Of a stretch of 64,000 nt of DNA, positions 24,888 to 39,386 are shown piece by piece. Below the pieces are notes generated by a model. It was given only the letters and a program-made list of their open reading frames with translations, searched no databases and was not told the origin of the DNA. Each line of letters begins with the position of its first letter. Positions within the stretch are counted from its first letter, which is position 1. The DNA lies in the NCBI GenBank assembly GCA_000827495.1, contig KN817540.1, forward strand, positions 66,480-130,479, in the 5' to 3' direction. This DNA is from Hypholoma sublateritium FD-334 SS-4. Lineage: Eukaryota > Basidiomycota > Agaricomycetes > Agaricales > Strophariaceae. A program made the position numbers and the translations under genes.

Positions 24888-26006
24888 TCATTCGAGGTGG
24901 CGGGGGGCTGGAACTACGCATTGCCAATGCTTCAGGTTTTCTTGCCCCGGGTCCTGCACAGCGCCGGGAAGTAGAAGCCAGCCTTCCGCGTCAAATTCAA
25001 GATAGACTGCGTCCAAACGTCGGGACACTGTCTTCTGAACATTCCGACCCTGGACGTCGCCAGGCGATTCTACACACATCCGACTATTAGCGCATATAGG
25101 TACAAGCTGTTTAGATTGTGGGTGATCGTCAGCGCTGGAGCATTTGTCGTCCAAAATACCTCCACTGGTGTCTGCGGTTTCAATCTGGTGCCCCAGAGAT
25201 GTGAGAAGAGCGTCGAGATATTCATTGAGGTATGTCCGGACACTCGGAATATTTGAACGAGTGTATAAATCCGACAAGAAGATCTCCAGGTTTTCGAAAA
25301 AAACATGAGCGGCGTGTGCGAGCCTTGTCATGAAAGCCGAGATTTCATCGACGTGCAACGCAGCCAGGACGATAAGGGCTGATAATAACACGGTGGTCTT
25401 TGTTATGATCAATAAGCTTGTTGCTACAGGAACAGATAATATATGTAAGGCTCTGTAGATGAGATTATAAGGGGAACATACTATAGAGGATAGCCTGGGA
25501 AGTGGCGAACAAGAAGGGATACTTAGTCCATCGGCGCAGCGTGGATGTACTTTTTGAAAAAGGTTTTAGATAGAATAGTATATAAGATAGAAAGCGACGT
25601 ACCCAGGCCAAGAAAGTAGAGGAAGAATGCATTGTGTAAGAATAATGATCTTGAAAATCTAGATATACAATAAACCGCAATTTGAGCACGCCTTGCTAGG
25701 TTCCATGACACAGGGCACACGCACATCCATCGAAGGTGGATTGACGTTGCGGTACGAGTTCAAGATTTGTCTAAGCCGTTTTTGATACAGAATAGGTTGG
25801 ACTCTGAAAACATGGTCAGCAGGAACATAACAATCGAAAGTGAGCCAAAAGTACTTTTCAGTCGCCACGATGATTTCTTGAGTTTGAACCTTAGTGATCT
25901 TGGTCTGTAGTACATCGCATTTAGGCTCCTTTGGGCGAATTGACTTCCTGTGTACGTGTACCAGCGGTCTCGCTATCGCAATCTTGAAGGGCGCCATAGT
26001 GGTCAC
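24888..26006 (-). CDS. Hypothetical gene region, exon structure unresolved
   Basis: Two open minus-strand stretches may belong to one spliced gene or be separate. The upstream one begins at 26006 or 25997 and reads MAPFKIAIARPLVHVHRKS, basic and without a domain I know. A hydrophobic middle part follows at about 25690-25470. The downstream one starts at 25412 with MIITKTTVLLSALIVLAA, which looks like a signal peptide or membrane anchor, and continues for about 174 residues. Splice-like sites are present, but I could not build a single convincing model. No family recognised. Confidence 0.3.
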
Positions 26007-27311
26007 CTCAGGGTATGTGGTTATATCTGAGGTAGTTCGTTTAGTTTAAATGCTATGTGTAGTGCGCAGCGGTTTCGTACCTGGGTAGGACACGTTGACT
26101 GTCGTGTCTGCGTAGCTCATGGTTGGCATCCGTGTGACTCATTGCACATACATTTCTTGTAGAGTCTTGCAGACCGCACAGATGTATCACTGAGCGCAGC
26201 CTATCGGACTGGACTGCTATCCATGTAACAGCAAAGATGCTGCGCCAAAAAGATGGGGTCTGTTTCTGCGCATTCTTGAGTGCGATCAAGAACGACGCGA
26301 ATATGGTGAAGTAATATGTTCAAAAACATGCGGAAAGCCTATGGATGGGGCCTTCGAGACGTTATACACATTGCGTGCGGAAGTAACCTAGCTGTTGTCC
26401 ACATTTCCGGCTTCCAAGGGTCGAAATTCACGGTTGACTGACTAGCTGATAGACAGACTTTTAAAGATAAACACTGCATAAAAACAGAGGTAGGTTCTTC
26501 AAGCGAAATCGATTGCTTTTGCAAGCTTCAGTGGAAGACAAGGTGACGGTCGAGTGTTGGCCGATGGAGGTCAGCGCCAGACTCCAATTCCCACTCCGCT
26601 CGGAATATGCCGGGCTTAACACGAATTTCCCGCCACGGTCATGTTGCGGTCATACCAGCATCATGCCCTCGTCAACAACTCGTCAATGACCTTTCAAAGA
26701 GCCGCAAATTCCACAGATCGGTGGGCGGAATACTACATGTATTAAACTGAGCGCGAGCTTGAGCTCGCCACAGTAACTAATGATACGGGAAGTCGACGGT
26801 TCGAACTTCGAAGGCACTTCACAAGTGATTATTCAATACCCTCTTTTTTTTATGGATCAGTATTTTTTCTGGGCGTCCAGCGGGTGAGTTCCCCGTTATA
26901 TTTTTTTATGATTTACTTGAACCAAACTTGAACGAACCCTTTGTTCTTAGCATGATGCGACTAAGAAATAGCTGGCGTGTCATTGACTGAGTGCTTTATT
27001 ATCGAAGTTAACAACTCGTCAAGCTTCAAGCTCAAGCCACAAGAAAGTGGCGGCCATCTGAACCGCAACGTGGCTCTTTTGTGCAAGGGCAGGCAAGGGC
27101 CTTAGGCCATTAAATTCAAGCACATATCATCATTCCAGTACCGTTGTGGCACACCTTGCACCTCTATAAGATGGACACTTTCAACGTGTGTCCTCAACTT
27201 ACTCAAAACATATCATTCAGATAAGAATCTCATACTACTAAAAAAAACCGAAGGTGTCTATGCATTATAATTTCTGTCGCATGCAATGTTCTGACGACAT
27301 CTATAAGCAGT
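26007..27311. other. Intergenic
   Basis: AT-rich in places, with homopolymer tracts near 26845 and 27240. A CTATAAGA motif near 27160 could serve the plus-strand gene starting at 27312. No other gene seen. Confidence 0.4.
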
Positions 27312-28334
27312 ATGTATACATATACCGTGTCTGTGCCCGCCCAATTTCTTCAAGGCCCAAGACGCGACCCGGAGCGATTTTTCGTTGATGATGTGCTGAG
27401 TCCAGGACGACGTACTCCCTTGACCTGGTACACCACCCTCCGCATCGACATCCCCGCCACTATCGAGGAATGCATCGCGACTCTGGTCCACGCGACGAAT
27501 CTGCAACACTGCCGCTTCGGCAACATCACAAACGAAACCTTTGTTATGCACCCCACAGCGCGCGCCGCTCTTCCCAAACTGCAATCCCTGCACCTCGCTC
27601 CGGCTGTGCGCCTCCGCGACGGCGAGCAGCCGCTCGCCGGCCTGCGTTCGGACCGTCGGACCTTCCTGTGCCATATTTTTGATGCGATCAAGACGCCCGC
27701 GCTGCGCCAGCTCTCCGTGGAGTGCAACGCGGTGTGGCGGCAGTCGTCCTTCATGGCCCTGCTCGACGCCTCGGGCTGCCGGCCAGGCGCACTCGAGTTC
27801 AAGTCCGTACACATGGGCGAGCAGGAGCTGCTTGCTATCATGCGCCGCCTCCCGGATCTGCTCGCGCTCAAGCTCCACGCGCACCCGGTCGCACGCACGC
27901 ACCGCTGGGGCGCTTTCATGCATGCCATTTCGCATAGTCACGCGTCGGGTATATTAGACCTCGTGCCCAACCTGAAGATGCTCTCCTTCAACCCCGCTGC
28001 GCTCGCGAACCTGCGCCCGGGGAAGTTCGGCGCGTTGGCCACGACACGCATGATTGGGGACCCGGCTGAGCGGCTGGCCGTCGTCTGGCTTCCTGTTGAC
28101 GAGGAAAAAGACACGCAAAACTTGCACGACATATACCTCCTTCATCTTGCTCGTGAGGAGGAGCTGTGTAGCAAAATATTTGTCTCGCCCGAAATGGTGA
28201 CATGGGGAACAGAGGTCCGCGAGCTGGTATGGACAGAGGACGAGCGCTGCATAATATCGTTTCCCGGTTGGGTAAAAACAGGGGAGCCTGGAAAGGTCTA
28301 TATGACTTACTCGGACATGTCATTAGAGTATTAG
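27312..28334 (+). CDS. F-box/leucine-rich-type protein lacking a visible F-box
   Basis: Single exon of 340 residues. The sequence alternates leucine-rich strands and loops (for example LPKLQSLHLAPAVRL, ALRQLSVECNAVW, LPDLLALKLHAHPV), as in the leucine-rich carboxy part of Agaricomycete F-box proteins that present substrates to SCF ubiquitin ligases. No F-box is seen at the amino end, which starts directly with a TWYTTLRIDIPATIEE segment. The gene may be 5'-truncated, start in an unseen upstream exon, or belong to a derived group without F-box. The coding part is GC-rich with typical codon use. Confidence 0.7.
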   Translation: MYTYTVSVPAQFLQGPRRDPERFFVDDVLSPGRRTPLTWYTTLRIDIPATIEECIATLVHATNLQHCRFGNITNETFVMHPTARAALPKLQSLHLAPAVRLRDGEQPLAGLRSDRRTFLCHIFDAIKTPALRQLSVECNAVWRQSSFMALLDASGCRPGALEFKSVHMGEQELLAIMRRLPDLLALKLHAHPVARTHRWGAFMHAISHSHASGILDLVPNLKMLSFNPAALANLRPGKFGALATTRMIGDPAERLAVVWLPVDEEKDTQNLHDIYLLHLAREEELCSKIFVSPEMVTWGTEVRELVWTEDERCIISFPGWVKTGEPGKVYMTYSDMSLEY

Positions 28335-28745
28335 ATTACCAATTGACGTGCTGTTTCCGCAGCGTGTCGCGGAAGTGTAACAAATATCAACTTACGCACT
28401 CTCATAATTAATTACAGTGGTTGTGAGACGAGTACTCTGGAATATGTACCCTGATCTCTTGTCGCCTCATGCAGCTCATAAATCGCGCTGCAGCTGACTG
28501 GTCATGAACGTATGAACATCGGGTACATTTGTCTGTAGCTAGCAGAATATAAAGCATATATGATACAGGAGTTTCAGTTAATACATGATATGTACATATG
28601 TCAAGGATATTTATAGTCCTGCGTCGTTATTGATTGATGGAGACACCGATAAATCAGTGAGGATAAGAAGTACAACACTATAGGACTGCACCAGCTTGGG
28701 TCGCATTTGTCGAATGGCGATGACCAGCGGCCACCCATCATGGCA
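28335..28745. other. Intergenic between convergent genes
   Basis: AT-rich 3' flanks of the leucine-rich protein and the ATPase. No gene seen. Confidence 0.5.
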
Positions 28746-32921
<4,176 letters not shown>

Positions 32922-33598
32922 TGTGGGGAAAGATATTGGTCAAATGCGCTTGGTATCGGTTACATTTATATAGATGTTTGGGTGGCCTTGGACGATGCTC
33001 TTAAGACATGGTGCCAATGGAGCCAAGCAGCAGACGGTGTATGCTTGGTGGAGGCGATCGATCCATACCCGTCTTGGCGCGCTTCAGCCCAGAATTTATA
33101 CAAGAGGACGAAGAAAACCGGGATTTTGCCTGCTTTTGCCCACTGGACTAACAAGTTGCCGAGCATTTCACGGCCGCTATCTTTGAAAGTTGGAGGTTGG
33201 TTGGAGGAGGCAAGTCACCGGGTGCAGGACCACATATTTTGAACAAATTTAGGTGATTAATATTTGGTAAAATATCTCAAATATCTAACAAAGAAATTGA
33301 GGGCAAATATGAGGCATAATATTTGGTACTGAAACCCTTTCATTGGCCAGCAACCAGATTTCCATCCAAATAATGAAGACAAAGATATTTGAAAGATATT
33401 TTAAATATTTCATCAAGGAAAAAGCAAATATTTTCGCCAATTATATTTGGTTGCGCACGCAGTGAGTTGAAAGCCGAAATGATGTTGATGTCATGAACAT
33501 CGGAGCTCCCGGGCCGGAAGGTTTGATTTGCCGATGTCAGTGCCACTCAGTGAATCCCAGCGTTAGCTGGTGAATGTAAGTATCGTGCAAGCAGAGAA
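32922..33598. other. ATPase upstream region and AT-rich block
   Basis: 32922-33240 is the probable ATPase promoter. From 33245 to 33470 the sequence becomes very AT-rich with recurring AATATTTGG, AAATATCT and GATATTT words. Its origin is unknown; it could be a decayed small transposon. Confidence 0.4.
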
Positions 33599-33603
33599 AT
33601 ATC

Positions 33604-33936
33604 TGTTGTTATTTCTACTTTACGGACACTTTACTGGACGTTTACCCGTTTACCTACTTTCATTCTATCAACTCACATGATTGTTTTACGTAACGCTCCC
33701 TTCCGTACTCTACCGAAATCCTTCGTTTACGGCTTTCCTCAGTTCGTCTAACACGTCGATACTGAGGTGAGCCTATATACCACTCTCGTTACTATATTCT
33801 TTACTCACAGTACCTGTAGCTATTCTATTTGTTCTCAGGTACTTAACAATACATTTAGTTCGTCTAACACGTCGATACTGAGTTTATATCTTTGTTCTCA
33901 GTTCGTGCACCCTCTCGGAATATCACTACTTCAACA
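33604..33936 (+). repeat. 5' LTR of the copia element
   Basis: 333 bp, starting TG and ending CA. It contains an internal direct repeat (AGTTCGTCTAACACGTCGAT, at about 33741 and again at about 33857). It differs from the 3' LTR at one single-base indel and in one 9-bp cluster. Confidence 0.96.
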
Positions 33937-33950
33937 GGTTATGGGCCCCG
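33937..33950 (+). other. Copia primer-binding site (half-tRNA type)
   Basis: GGTTATGGGCCCCG begins immediately after the LTR. It is an exact complement of positions 52743-52756 of the initiator tRNA-Met gene in this window, which cover the anticodon stem and loop. This is the primer site used by copia/Ty5-like elements, which prime from a cleaved tRNA, rather than the 3' acceptor end used by most retroelements. Confidence 0.9.
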
Positions 33951-34038
33951 GTTGTCTACCACTCTAAAGCAGAAGATCAACCCATACACCTCGCGTTAAC
34001 CCCACACTCGTTCACACAGCTGTCAAGCTATTTTCAGC

Positions 34039-37000
34039 ATGCCCGACATTGCCACGTCAAAGGCTATTTCGGCCTCCAACCGACTCTACGACATTCCCTC
34101 GCTCGAGAATGATGGATCTAACTTCCAAACCTGGAAGTATCGCATCTCGACAGTCCTCGACGTTCGCGGACTGGTCAATCTCGTCGATGGATCTGAAGTT
34201 GTGCCCATTCTGCCTGATGGGACCAAGGAAGCCGATGCTGCCATTATCCGGGAGAAGATTCTCGACTGGCAACGACGTGACAAGGAGGCAAGAGCTCAGC
34301 TTACACTGACGCTCAAGGATGAACCGCTGAGCGGTGTTATCCATGCTATCTCTGCCGCTGACGTTTGGGACAAGCTCCTCAGACGTTACGAGGGCAAAGG
34401 AAAGCAGACAGTCGCCTTTCTCACTGGCGAAATCTTCCGAGGAACTTTCACAGACGCTACTCCCCTCGAGCCGCAGCTGATCGCTGTCCGGCACAAGGCG
34501 TACATCCTCAAAACGCTGAACCACGAGCTCTCGGACGCTCTCGTTGCCATCGCTCTCATCATTTCTCTGCCCGAATCTTACTCGACTCTCCGCACCATCC
34601 TTATGACCACACCTGAGGACCAGCTCACTACGGATTCCGTCGTTACTCAAGTCCTTACGGAGGAGAGGAGCCGACAAAATCCTAACACCTCCCAGGTTGC
34701 GTTGCTTGCCCGTACGGCAAAAGGAAAGGCTGCTCCGCAGAAGTCATTCGGCAAGAAAGACGAGAAGAGATCTTTGATCCAGTGTAACCACTGCAAGAAG
34801 AAAGGGCATATCAAATCCGAATGTCGCAAGCTAAAGGCTGAATTGGCTGCGAAACCGGATAGCTCCAAAGGCAACACTCCCTCTGGTGGGAAGGAGCCCG
34901 ATCTCTCAGCAAAGGTTGTTGCTGTTGGCAAGGACGATGAAGACTTCGACATCCGTCTCTTTATCGCCAACGGAATCACCAAGCGGTCAAACCTACTCCA
35001 TAAATGGGTAGTCGACTCCGGATGCACATCTCACATGTCTTCCAATCGTCGTTGGTTCGTCACCTTCCGAGAACTGTCCACTCCCCGTCGCGTCTGGCTC
35101 GGAGACGATAGCTTTATCCTCGCCACAGGAATAGGTCGCATTTTCATCACGCTCATTCATCCTAACGGCACATCACTCTCTGCTTGCCTTACGGATGTGT
35201 ACTACGTACCTGAGCTCCATGGAAACCTCTTCTCCGTCTTGCGCGTCACCCAGACCGGCAACAACGTCAACTTCATGCCCCAAGGTCACTGTGAAATTGT
35301 TGATGCTAGGACCAATGCTCTGTACGGTACAGCTCAGTGTGAAGAAAATCTCTATATTCTGAACACTACGACTGTCACCGAGGAACACACCTACATCTGC
35401 GCTACCTCTACCAATTTTTCCGAACCTGATACAGATCTCGATCCTTCCTCGGAGCCGCAGCTTGCAGCTTTCAAGGCCAAGGTTGAGACATCCAAGGCTA
35501 CTCTGAGCACCTGGCACCGCCGTTTAGGCCACACCATGATTGAGTCAGTCCGCAGGCTGTTCAGGAAGAAAATGGTTACTGGTATGCAAATCACAGATGA
35601 TGACACTCACGGGAGGACGTGTATTCCGTGTATTCTGGGCAAACAAACTCGCACCCCTATTCCGAAAGTCGCAGACTACGACAATCCGGACATTCTCAGT
35701 CGTCTATTTTCTGATCTTTGCGGCCCTATGCAGACCCAGGGGCGCAACGGCGAGCGCTACTTCATGCCGCTCACTGATGGCAAATCTCGCTACGTCAAAG
35801 TTGAGAATATGCGCCTCAAATCGGAAACTTTCGGACGTACCAAGAAGCTCATCACCCGAGCTGAGGTCGAGACTGGGATGCGCGTGAATTTCTATCACTC
35901 GGATGGCGGTGGCGAATTCACCTCTGCGGAAATGATGCGTTTCCTAGAGGAGCGGGGGATACACCACGAAATGACAAATCCTGGTACCCCTCAGCAAAAC
36001 GGAATTAGCGAGCGGATCATCAGGACCCTCGTGGAAATGGCACGCACCTTTCTCAAGGATGCAGGTCTTCCGGACATGTACTGGCCGTATGCAATCTTGT
36101 ACGCAGCCTACGTTCTCAATCGCACACCATCGCGCGCACTTCCGGACGACAAAACACCTTACGAAGTTTACTTCAAGAAGAAGCCCAACATCGCTCACCT
36201 TCGCGCGTTTGGCTGCAAAGCCTTCGTGCACATCCCAGACGCGAAGCGTTCGAAGTTCGACGCTAAATCGATTGAATGTGTTCACCTCGGGTATGCAGAG
36301 CACAAGAAAGCTTATATCTTGCTGCACAAGCCCAGTAACCGCATTATCGAGTCGCGGGATGTTCACTTCGATGAAGGGGCTTTAGGTGGTCAGTCCAGGG
36401 TCGTCATTGACCCCAAGGATGCGCCGGACGACGGCGATAACGATGCAGGTGCAGATCAGGGGGATGAGGATGACGACGACACTCCTTCCTTGTTTCCGCC
36501 CGAATCGGGCAACGGCAATGGTTCGCATGGACGCAATACACCACAGGGCACCCAGGAGAACCGTCAGCACGGCGCTGGAACGGCTGGGGGATCCACAGAT
36601 CCATCTACAGTGGATTCTGGGGGTAGTTCGTCTTCGGGCGCCTCGAACGCGCGATCCGTCGATAGCACGGCCAATCCGACTTCAGATTCGGATTCTACGA
36701 CCTCGAAAACCCCTAGTGCACGCCTTACGACCTCGGCGAACGCGTCCGATGTCAGCACAGAGAATGCACAGTCACGCACCTCTGAAGAGGACCAAGTCCG
36801 TCGCTCTACGCGCAGCCGGCGCACGCCGCTCCGAGACGACGATGACCGCTTCTCTCGCACCTCCTACACGTCCAACCGCCGTTCGAATAGGTCCGCCACC
36901 GTCGAAGAGGTCGAGGACGAGGATGCGCCGCATCTGCAGCCATCCGCAGCACCGGTCGCTTCCGGGTCAGGCATAGCCACGTCCGATTCCGCCGCAGCTT

Positions 37001-38607
37001 CAGTGGGCGCCGAATCAGCGAGATCAGCAACCATTCTCGAGGACCCGCTTACCTACGAGGACGCCATGGCCAGCCCCGACGCGGACGAATGGAGAGCAGC
37101 GTGCGCCATCGAACTTGAGCAGTTCGTGCGGCAGAAACTTTTCACACGCGGCGAACGGCCCGTGAATCGCCGTGTCATTGGCAGCCGATGGGTATTCAAG
37201 CGCAAATATGGCCCGGACGGCACTGTCCTTCGTTACAAGGCGCGTCTCGTGGCCCAGGGATTTTCCCAGGTCGCAGGCGTCGACTACAACGCGGACGAGA
37301 CGTTCTCGCCCGTAACCAGCTACTCCACAATCCGCACGCTCCTCGCTCTCGCCGCTCGACACGGATGGAAAGTGCGTCAATTTGACGCAAAGTCTGCATT
37401 CACCAATCCGAAATTGGATCGCGAGATCTACATGCGGATTCCTGCCGGCGCTGATGGACATGGCACGGAGGACGTCTGGCTCCTTCACCGTGCGCTTTAC
37501 GGACTCAAACAGGCGTCGCGCGAATGGTACATGATGGTCTACAAGATTCTCGGGGATCTTGGCTACAAACGCAGCGCTGTCGATCACGGTCTCTTCTACA
37601 AGAACGTCGACGGAGTTCTCGTCATCATAGCAATCTGGGTCGATGATTTTATCACCGTTTCGCCGAGCGACAATGCTATCGACATCCTCCGTGACCAATT
37701 CGGCGACAAATTTGAGATTGTGGACCTCGGAGAGGTCAAGTGGATTTTAGGGATGCACGTCGAGCGTGACTGGGGCCGCCGCCTTATCACACTTTCTCAT
37801 GCACGTTACATCGAAACAATTCTCGAGCGCTTTGGCTTCGAGGACAGTCATCCTGTCAGCACGCCAATGGATCCCAACACCTCTCTTCCCCTTCTCACCG
37901 AACCAGAAGTCGACGTCACAGACTATCAGAGCCGCGTCGGATCCCTCATCCACGCCGTAGTTTGTTCTCGTTTTGACATTGCTCAAGCAGTGGGCGCCGT
38001 TGCGCGCCATGCTTCCAAACCTGGTCAGGTTCACCTCAACGCGGTCAATCGTATTTTCCGCTACCTGCGCGGCACTTCGGACTATGTTCTTGTCTATGAT
38101 GGGAATATTGGCTCTGCTGAGCCCACTGTCTACTCCGACTCCGACTGGGCTGGTGATCGTACGGATCGTAAGTCCACTTCTGGATATATTTCTATCCTTT
38201 CTGGTGCCGCAATCTCTTGGGGTTCCAAGAAGCAAACTGCTGTCTCGCTTTCTAGCACTGAGGCAGAGTTTATCGCTTCCGCTTTGGCTGGTCAAGAGGC
38301 TATCTGGCTCCGCCATATTCTTGATTCCATCGGCCTCACTCCTACGCTCCCTACTCCCCTTCTTGTTGACAATCAGTCCGCTATTCACATGATCAAGAAC
38401 GGGAACATAAATGAGCGCACCAAGCACATCGACACCAAGTATCGGTTCATCTGCGACGCAAATGAAACTGGTTTGGTCAAGACAAGCTATATACCCACTG
38501 GTGATCAGCTTGCTGATATTCTCACCAAGCCGCTCGCTCGCCAGAAGCTCGTTTATTTTGCTCGTGCTGGAGGGCTTTGGCCTCGTTCCGCAGTTCATGC
38601 TCGTTGA
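34039..38607 (+). CDS. Copia gag-pol polyprotein (1522 aa, intact)
   Basis: One open frame. Gag occupies about residues 1-300 with a CCHC knuckle CNHCKKKGHIKSEC near residue 253. The aspartic protease active site is in WVVDSGCTSHMS near 327. The GAG-pre-integrase segment STWHRRLGHTM precedes the integrase, which has HSDGGGEFTS and the final catalytic Glu within TPQQNGISERIIRTL. A long acidic, Ser/Thr-rich spacer follows (about 790-990). RT has RLVAQGFSQVAGVDY, YGLKQASREWY and the catalytic WVDDF box; RNase H has SDSDWAGDRTDRKSTSG and STEAEF. The usual AFLNG motif of RT reads AFTNPKL here. No stop or frameshift, so the element may be autonomous. No separate gag frame or frameshift site is needed. 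Confidence 0.97.
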   Translation: MPDIATSKAISASNRLYDIPSLENDGSNFQTWKYRISTVLDVRGLVNLVDGSEVVPILPDGTKEADAAIIREKILDWQRRDKEARAQLTLTLKDEPLSGVIHAISAADVWDKLLRRYEGKGKQTVAFLTGEIFRGTFTDATPLEPQLIAVRHKAYILKTLNHELSDALVAIALIISLPESYSTLRTILMTTPEDQLTTDSVVTQVLTEERSRQNPNTSQVALLARTAKGKAAPQKSFGKKDEKRSLIQCNHCKKKGHIKSECRKLKAELAAKPDSSKGNTPSGGKEPDLSAKVVAVGKDDEDFDIRLFIANGITKRSNLLHKWVVDSGCTSHMSSNRRWFVTFRELSTPRRVWLGDDSFILATGIGRIFITLIHPNGTSLSACLTDVYYVPELHGNLFSVLRVTQTGNNVNFMPQGHCEIVDARTNALYGTAQCEENLYILNTTTVTEEHTYICATSTNFSEPDTDLDPSSEPQLAAFKAKVETSKATLSTWHRRLGHTMIESVRRLFRKKMVTGMQITDDDTHGRTCIPCILGKQTRTPIPKVADYDNPDILSRLFSDLCGPMQTQGRNGERYFMPLTDGKSRYVKVENMRLKSETFGRTKKLITRAEVETGMRVNFYHSDGGGEFTSAEMMRFLEERGIHHEMTNPGTPQQNGISERIIRTLVEMARTFLKDAGLPDMYWPYAILYAAYVLNRTPSRALPDDKTPYEVYFKKKPNIAHLRAFGCKAFVHIPDAKRSKFDAKSIECVHLGYAEHKKAYILLHKPSNRIIESRDVHFDEGALGGQSRVVIDPKDAPDDGDNDAGADQGDEDDDDTPSLFPPESGNGNGSHGRNTPQGTQENRQHGAGTAGGSTDPSTVDSGGSSSSGASNARSVDSTANPTSDSDSTTSKTPSARLTTSANASDVSTENAQSRTSEEDQVRRSTRSRRTPLRDDDDRFSRTSYTSNRRSNRSATVEEVEDEDAPHLQPSAAPVASGSGIATSDSAAASVGAESARSATILEDPLTYEDAMASPDADEWRAACAIELEQFVRQKLFTRGERPVNRRVIGSRWVFKRKYGPDGTVLRYKARLVAQGFSQVAGVDYNADETFSPVTSYSTIRTLLALAARHGWKVRQFDAKSAFTNPKLDREIYMRIPAGADGHGTEDVWLLHRALYGLKQASREWYMMVYKILGDLGYKRSAVDHGLFYKNVDGVLVIIAIWVDDFITVSPSDNAIDILRDQFGDKFEIVDLGEVKWILGMHVERDWGRRLITLSHARYIETILERFGFEDSHPVSTPMDPNTSLPLLTEPEVDVTDYQSRVGSLIHAVVCSRFDIAQAVGAVARHASKPGQVHLNAVNRIFRYLRGTSDYVLVYDGNIGSAEPTVYSDSDWAGDRTDRKSTSGYISILSGAAISWGSKKQTAVSLSSTEAEFIASALAGQEAIWLRHILDSIGLTPTLPTPLLVDNQSAIHMIKNGNINERTKHIDTKYRFICDANETGLVKTSYIPTGDQLADILTKPLARQKLVYFARAGGLWPRSAVHAR

Positions 38608-38614
38608 GTGGGCG
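38604..38614 (+). other. Polypurine-like tract before the 3' LTR
   Basis: The G-rich stretch GTTGAGTGGGCG adjoins the 3' LTR where plus-strand priming should occur. The stop codon of the polyprotein lies just inside it. Weak as a polypurine tract because it contains pyrimidines. Confidence 0.45.
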
Positions 38615-38948
38615 TGTTGTTATTTCTACTTTACGGACACTTTACTGGACGTTTACCCGTTTACCTACTTTCATTCTATCAACTCACATGATTGTTTTAC
38701 GTAACGCTCCCTTCCGTACTCTACCGAAATCCTTCGTTTACGGCTTTCCTCAGTTCGTCTAACACGTCGATACTGAGGTGAGCCTATATACCACTCTCGT
38801 TACTATATTTCTTTACTCACAGTACCTGTAGTTTATATCTTTGTTCTCAGGTACTTAACAATACATTTAGTTCGTCTAACACGTCGATACTGAGTTTATA
38901 TCTTTGTTCTCAGTTCGTGCACCCTCTCGGAATATCACTACTTCAACA
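38615..38948 (+). repeat. 3' LTR of the copia element
   Basis: 334 bp, matching the 5' LTR except for an extra T at about 38808 and a 9-bp patch near 38832, which reads TTTATATCT instead of CTATTCTAT. The target duplication ATATC follows. Confidence 0.96.
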
Positions 38949-39386
38949 ATATCAAGGCAGAGTCTTTAGTTCCCATTTTTTTAATTGCAGAGTGCCACAG
39001 ATAAAACACTTCTTTCCAGTAAGTACGTACTCAGACTCGGGCCTTGAATTTGACTCTTGCCAAGAAGCAATGACAGCGATGGAGCGCTGTGTCATTTTCC
39101 CGTACAATCCGCATTAAGTTTATCAATGATAAAGCTTAAGTAAAGAGGGTCAGAGAATCACGGCAGCCAGGGAGCGATCTGTTACGCACACCGGTACTGA
39201 CTGAGGAAGTAACTTAGCGTACATCACTCGCTCACCTCGGCGGAAAGTATTGTGCGCTCTGTATTCTACGACCAACAGCGGGAGTAGTTTACATAGTCCG
39301 AATTATTATGCCTGGGTTAACAATACGTTAGTCTACTGTCTACATACATAAGCAAGCACGATGATATGGGTGCAGGGCTGACAGCT

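Larger units (their letters stand above)
33604..38948 (+). mobile_element. Full-length Ty1/copia LTR retrotransposon
   Basis: 5345-bp element with two nearly identical LTRs (33604-33936 and 38615-38948) beginning TGTTG and ending CAACA. It has a primer-binding site directly after the 5' LTR and a single uninterrupted 1522-codon polyprotein. It is flanked by a perfect 5-bp target duplication ATATC (33599-33603 and 38949-38953). Domain order gag-protease-integrase-RT-RNase H defines the copia superfamily. Intact termini, open frame and few LTR differences indicate recent insertion and possible activity. It lies between the ENA ATPase and the transporter genes and disrupts neither. Confidence 0.97.

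Noticed and set aside
26750..26830. tRNA-like stretch with a GGTTCGAAC box
   Set aside because: The bases flanking TTCGAAC cannot form a T stem and no acceptor or anticodon arms can be folded.
37747..38598. 283-codon minus-strand frame inside the copia element
   Set aside because: Antisense to conserved RT and RNase H motifs; no domain of its own.
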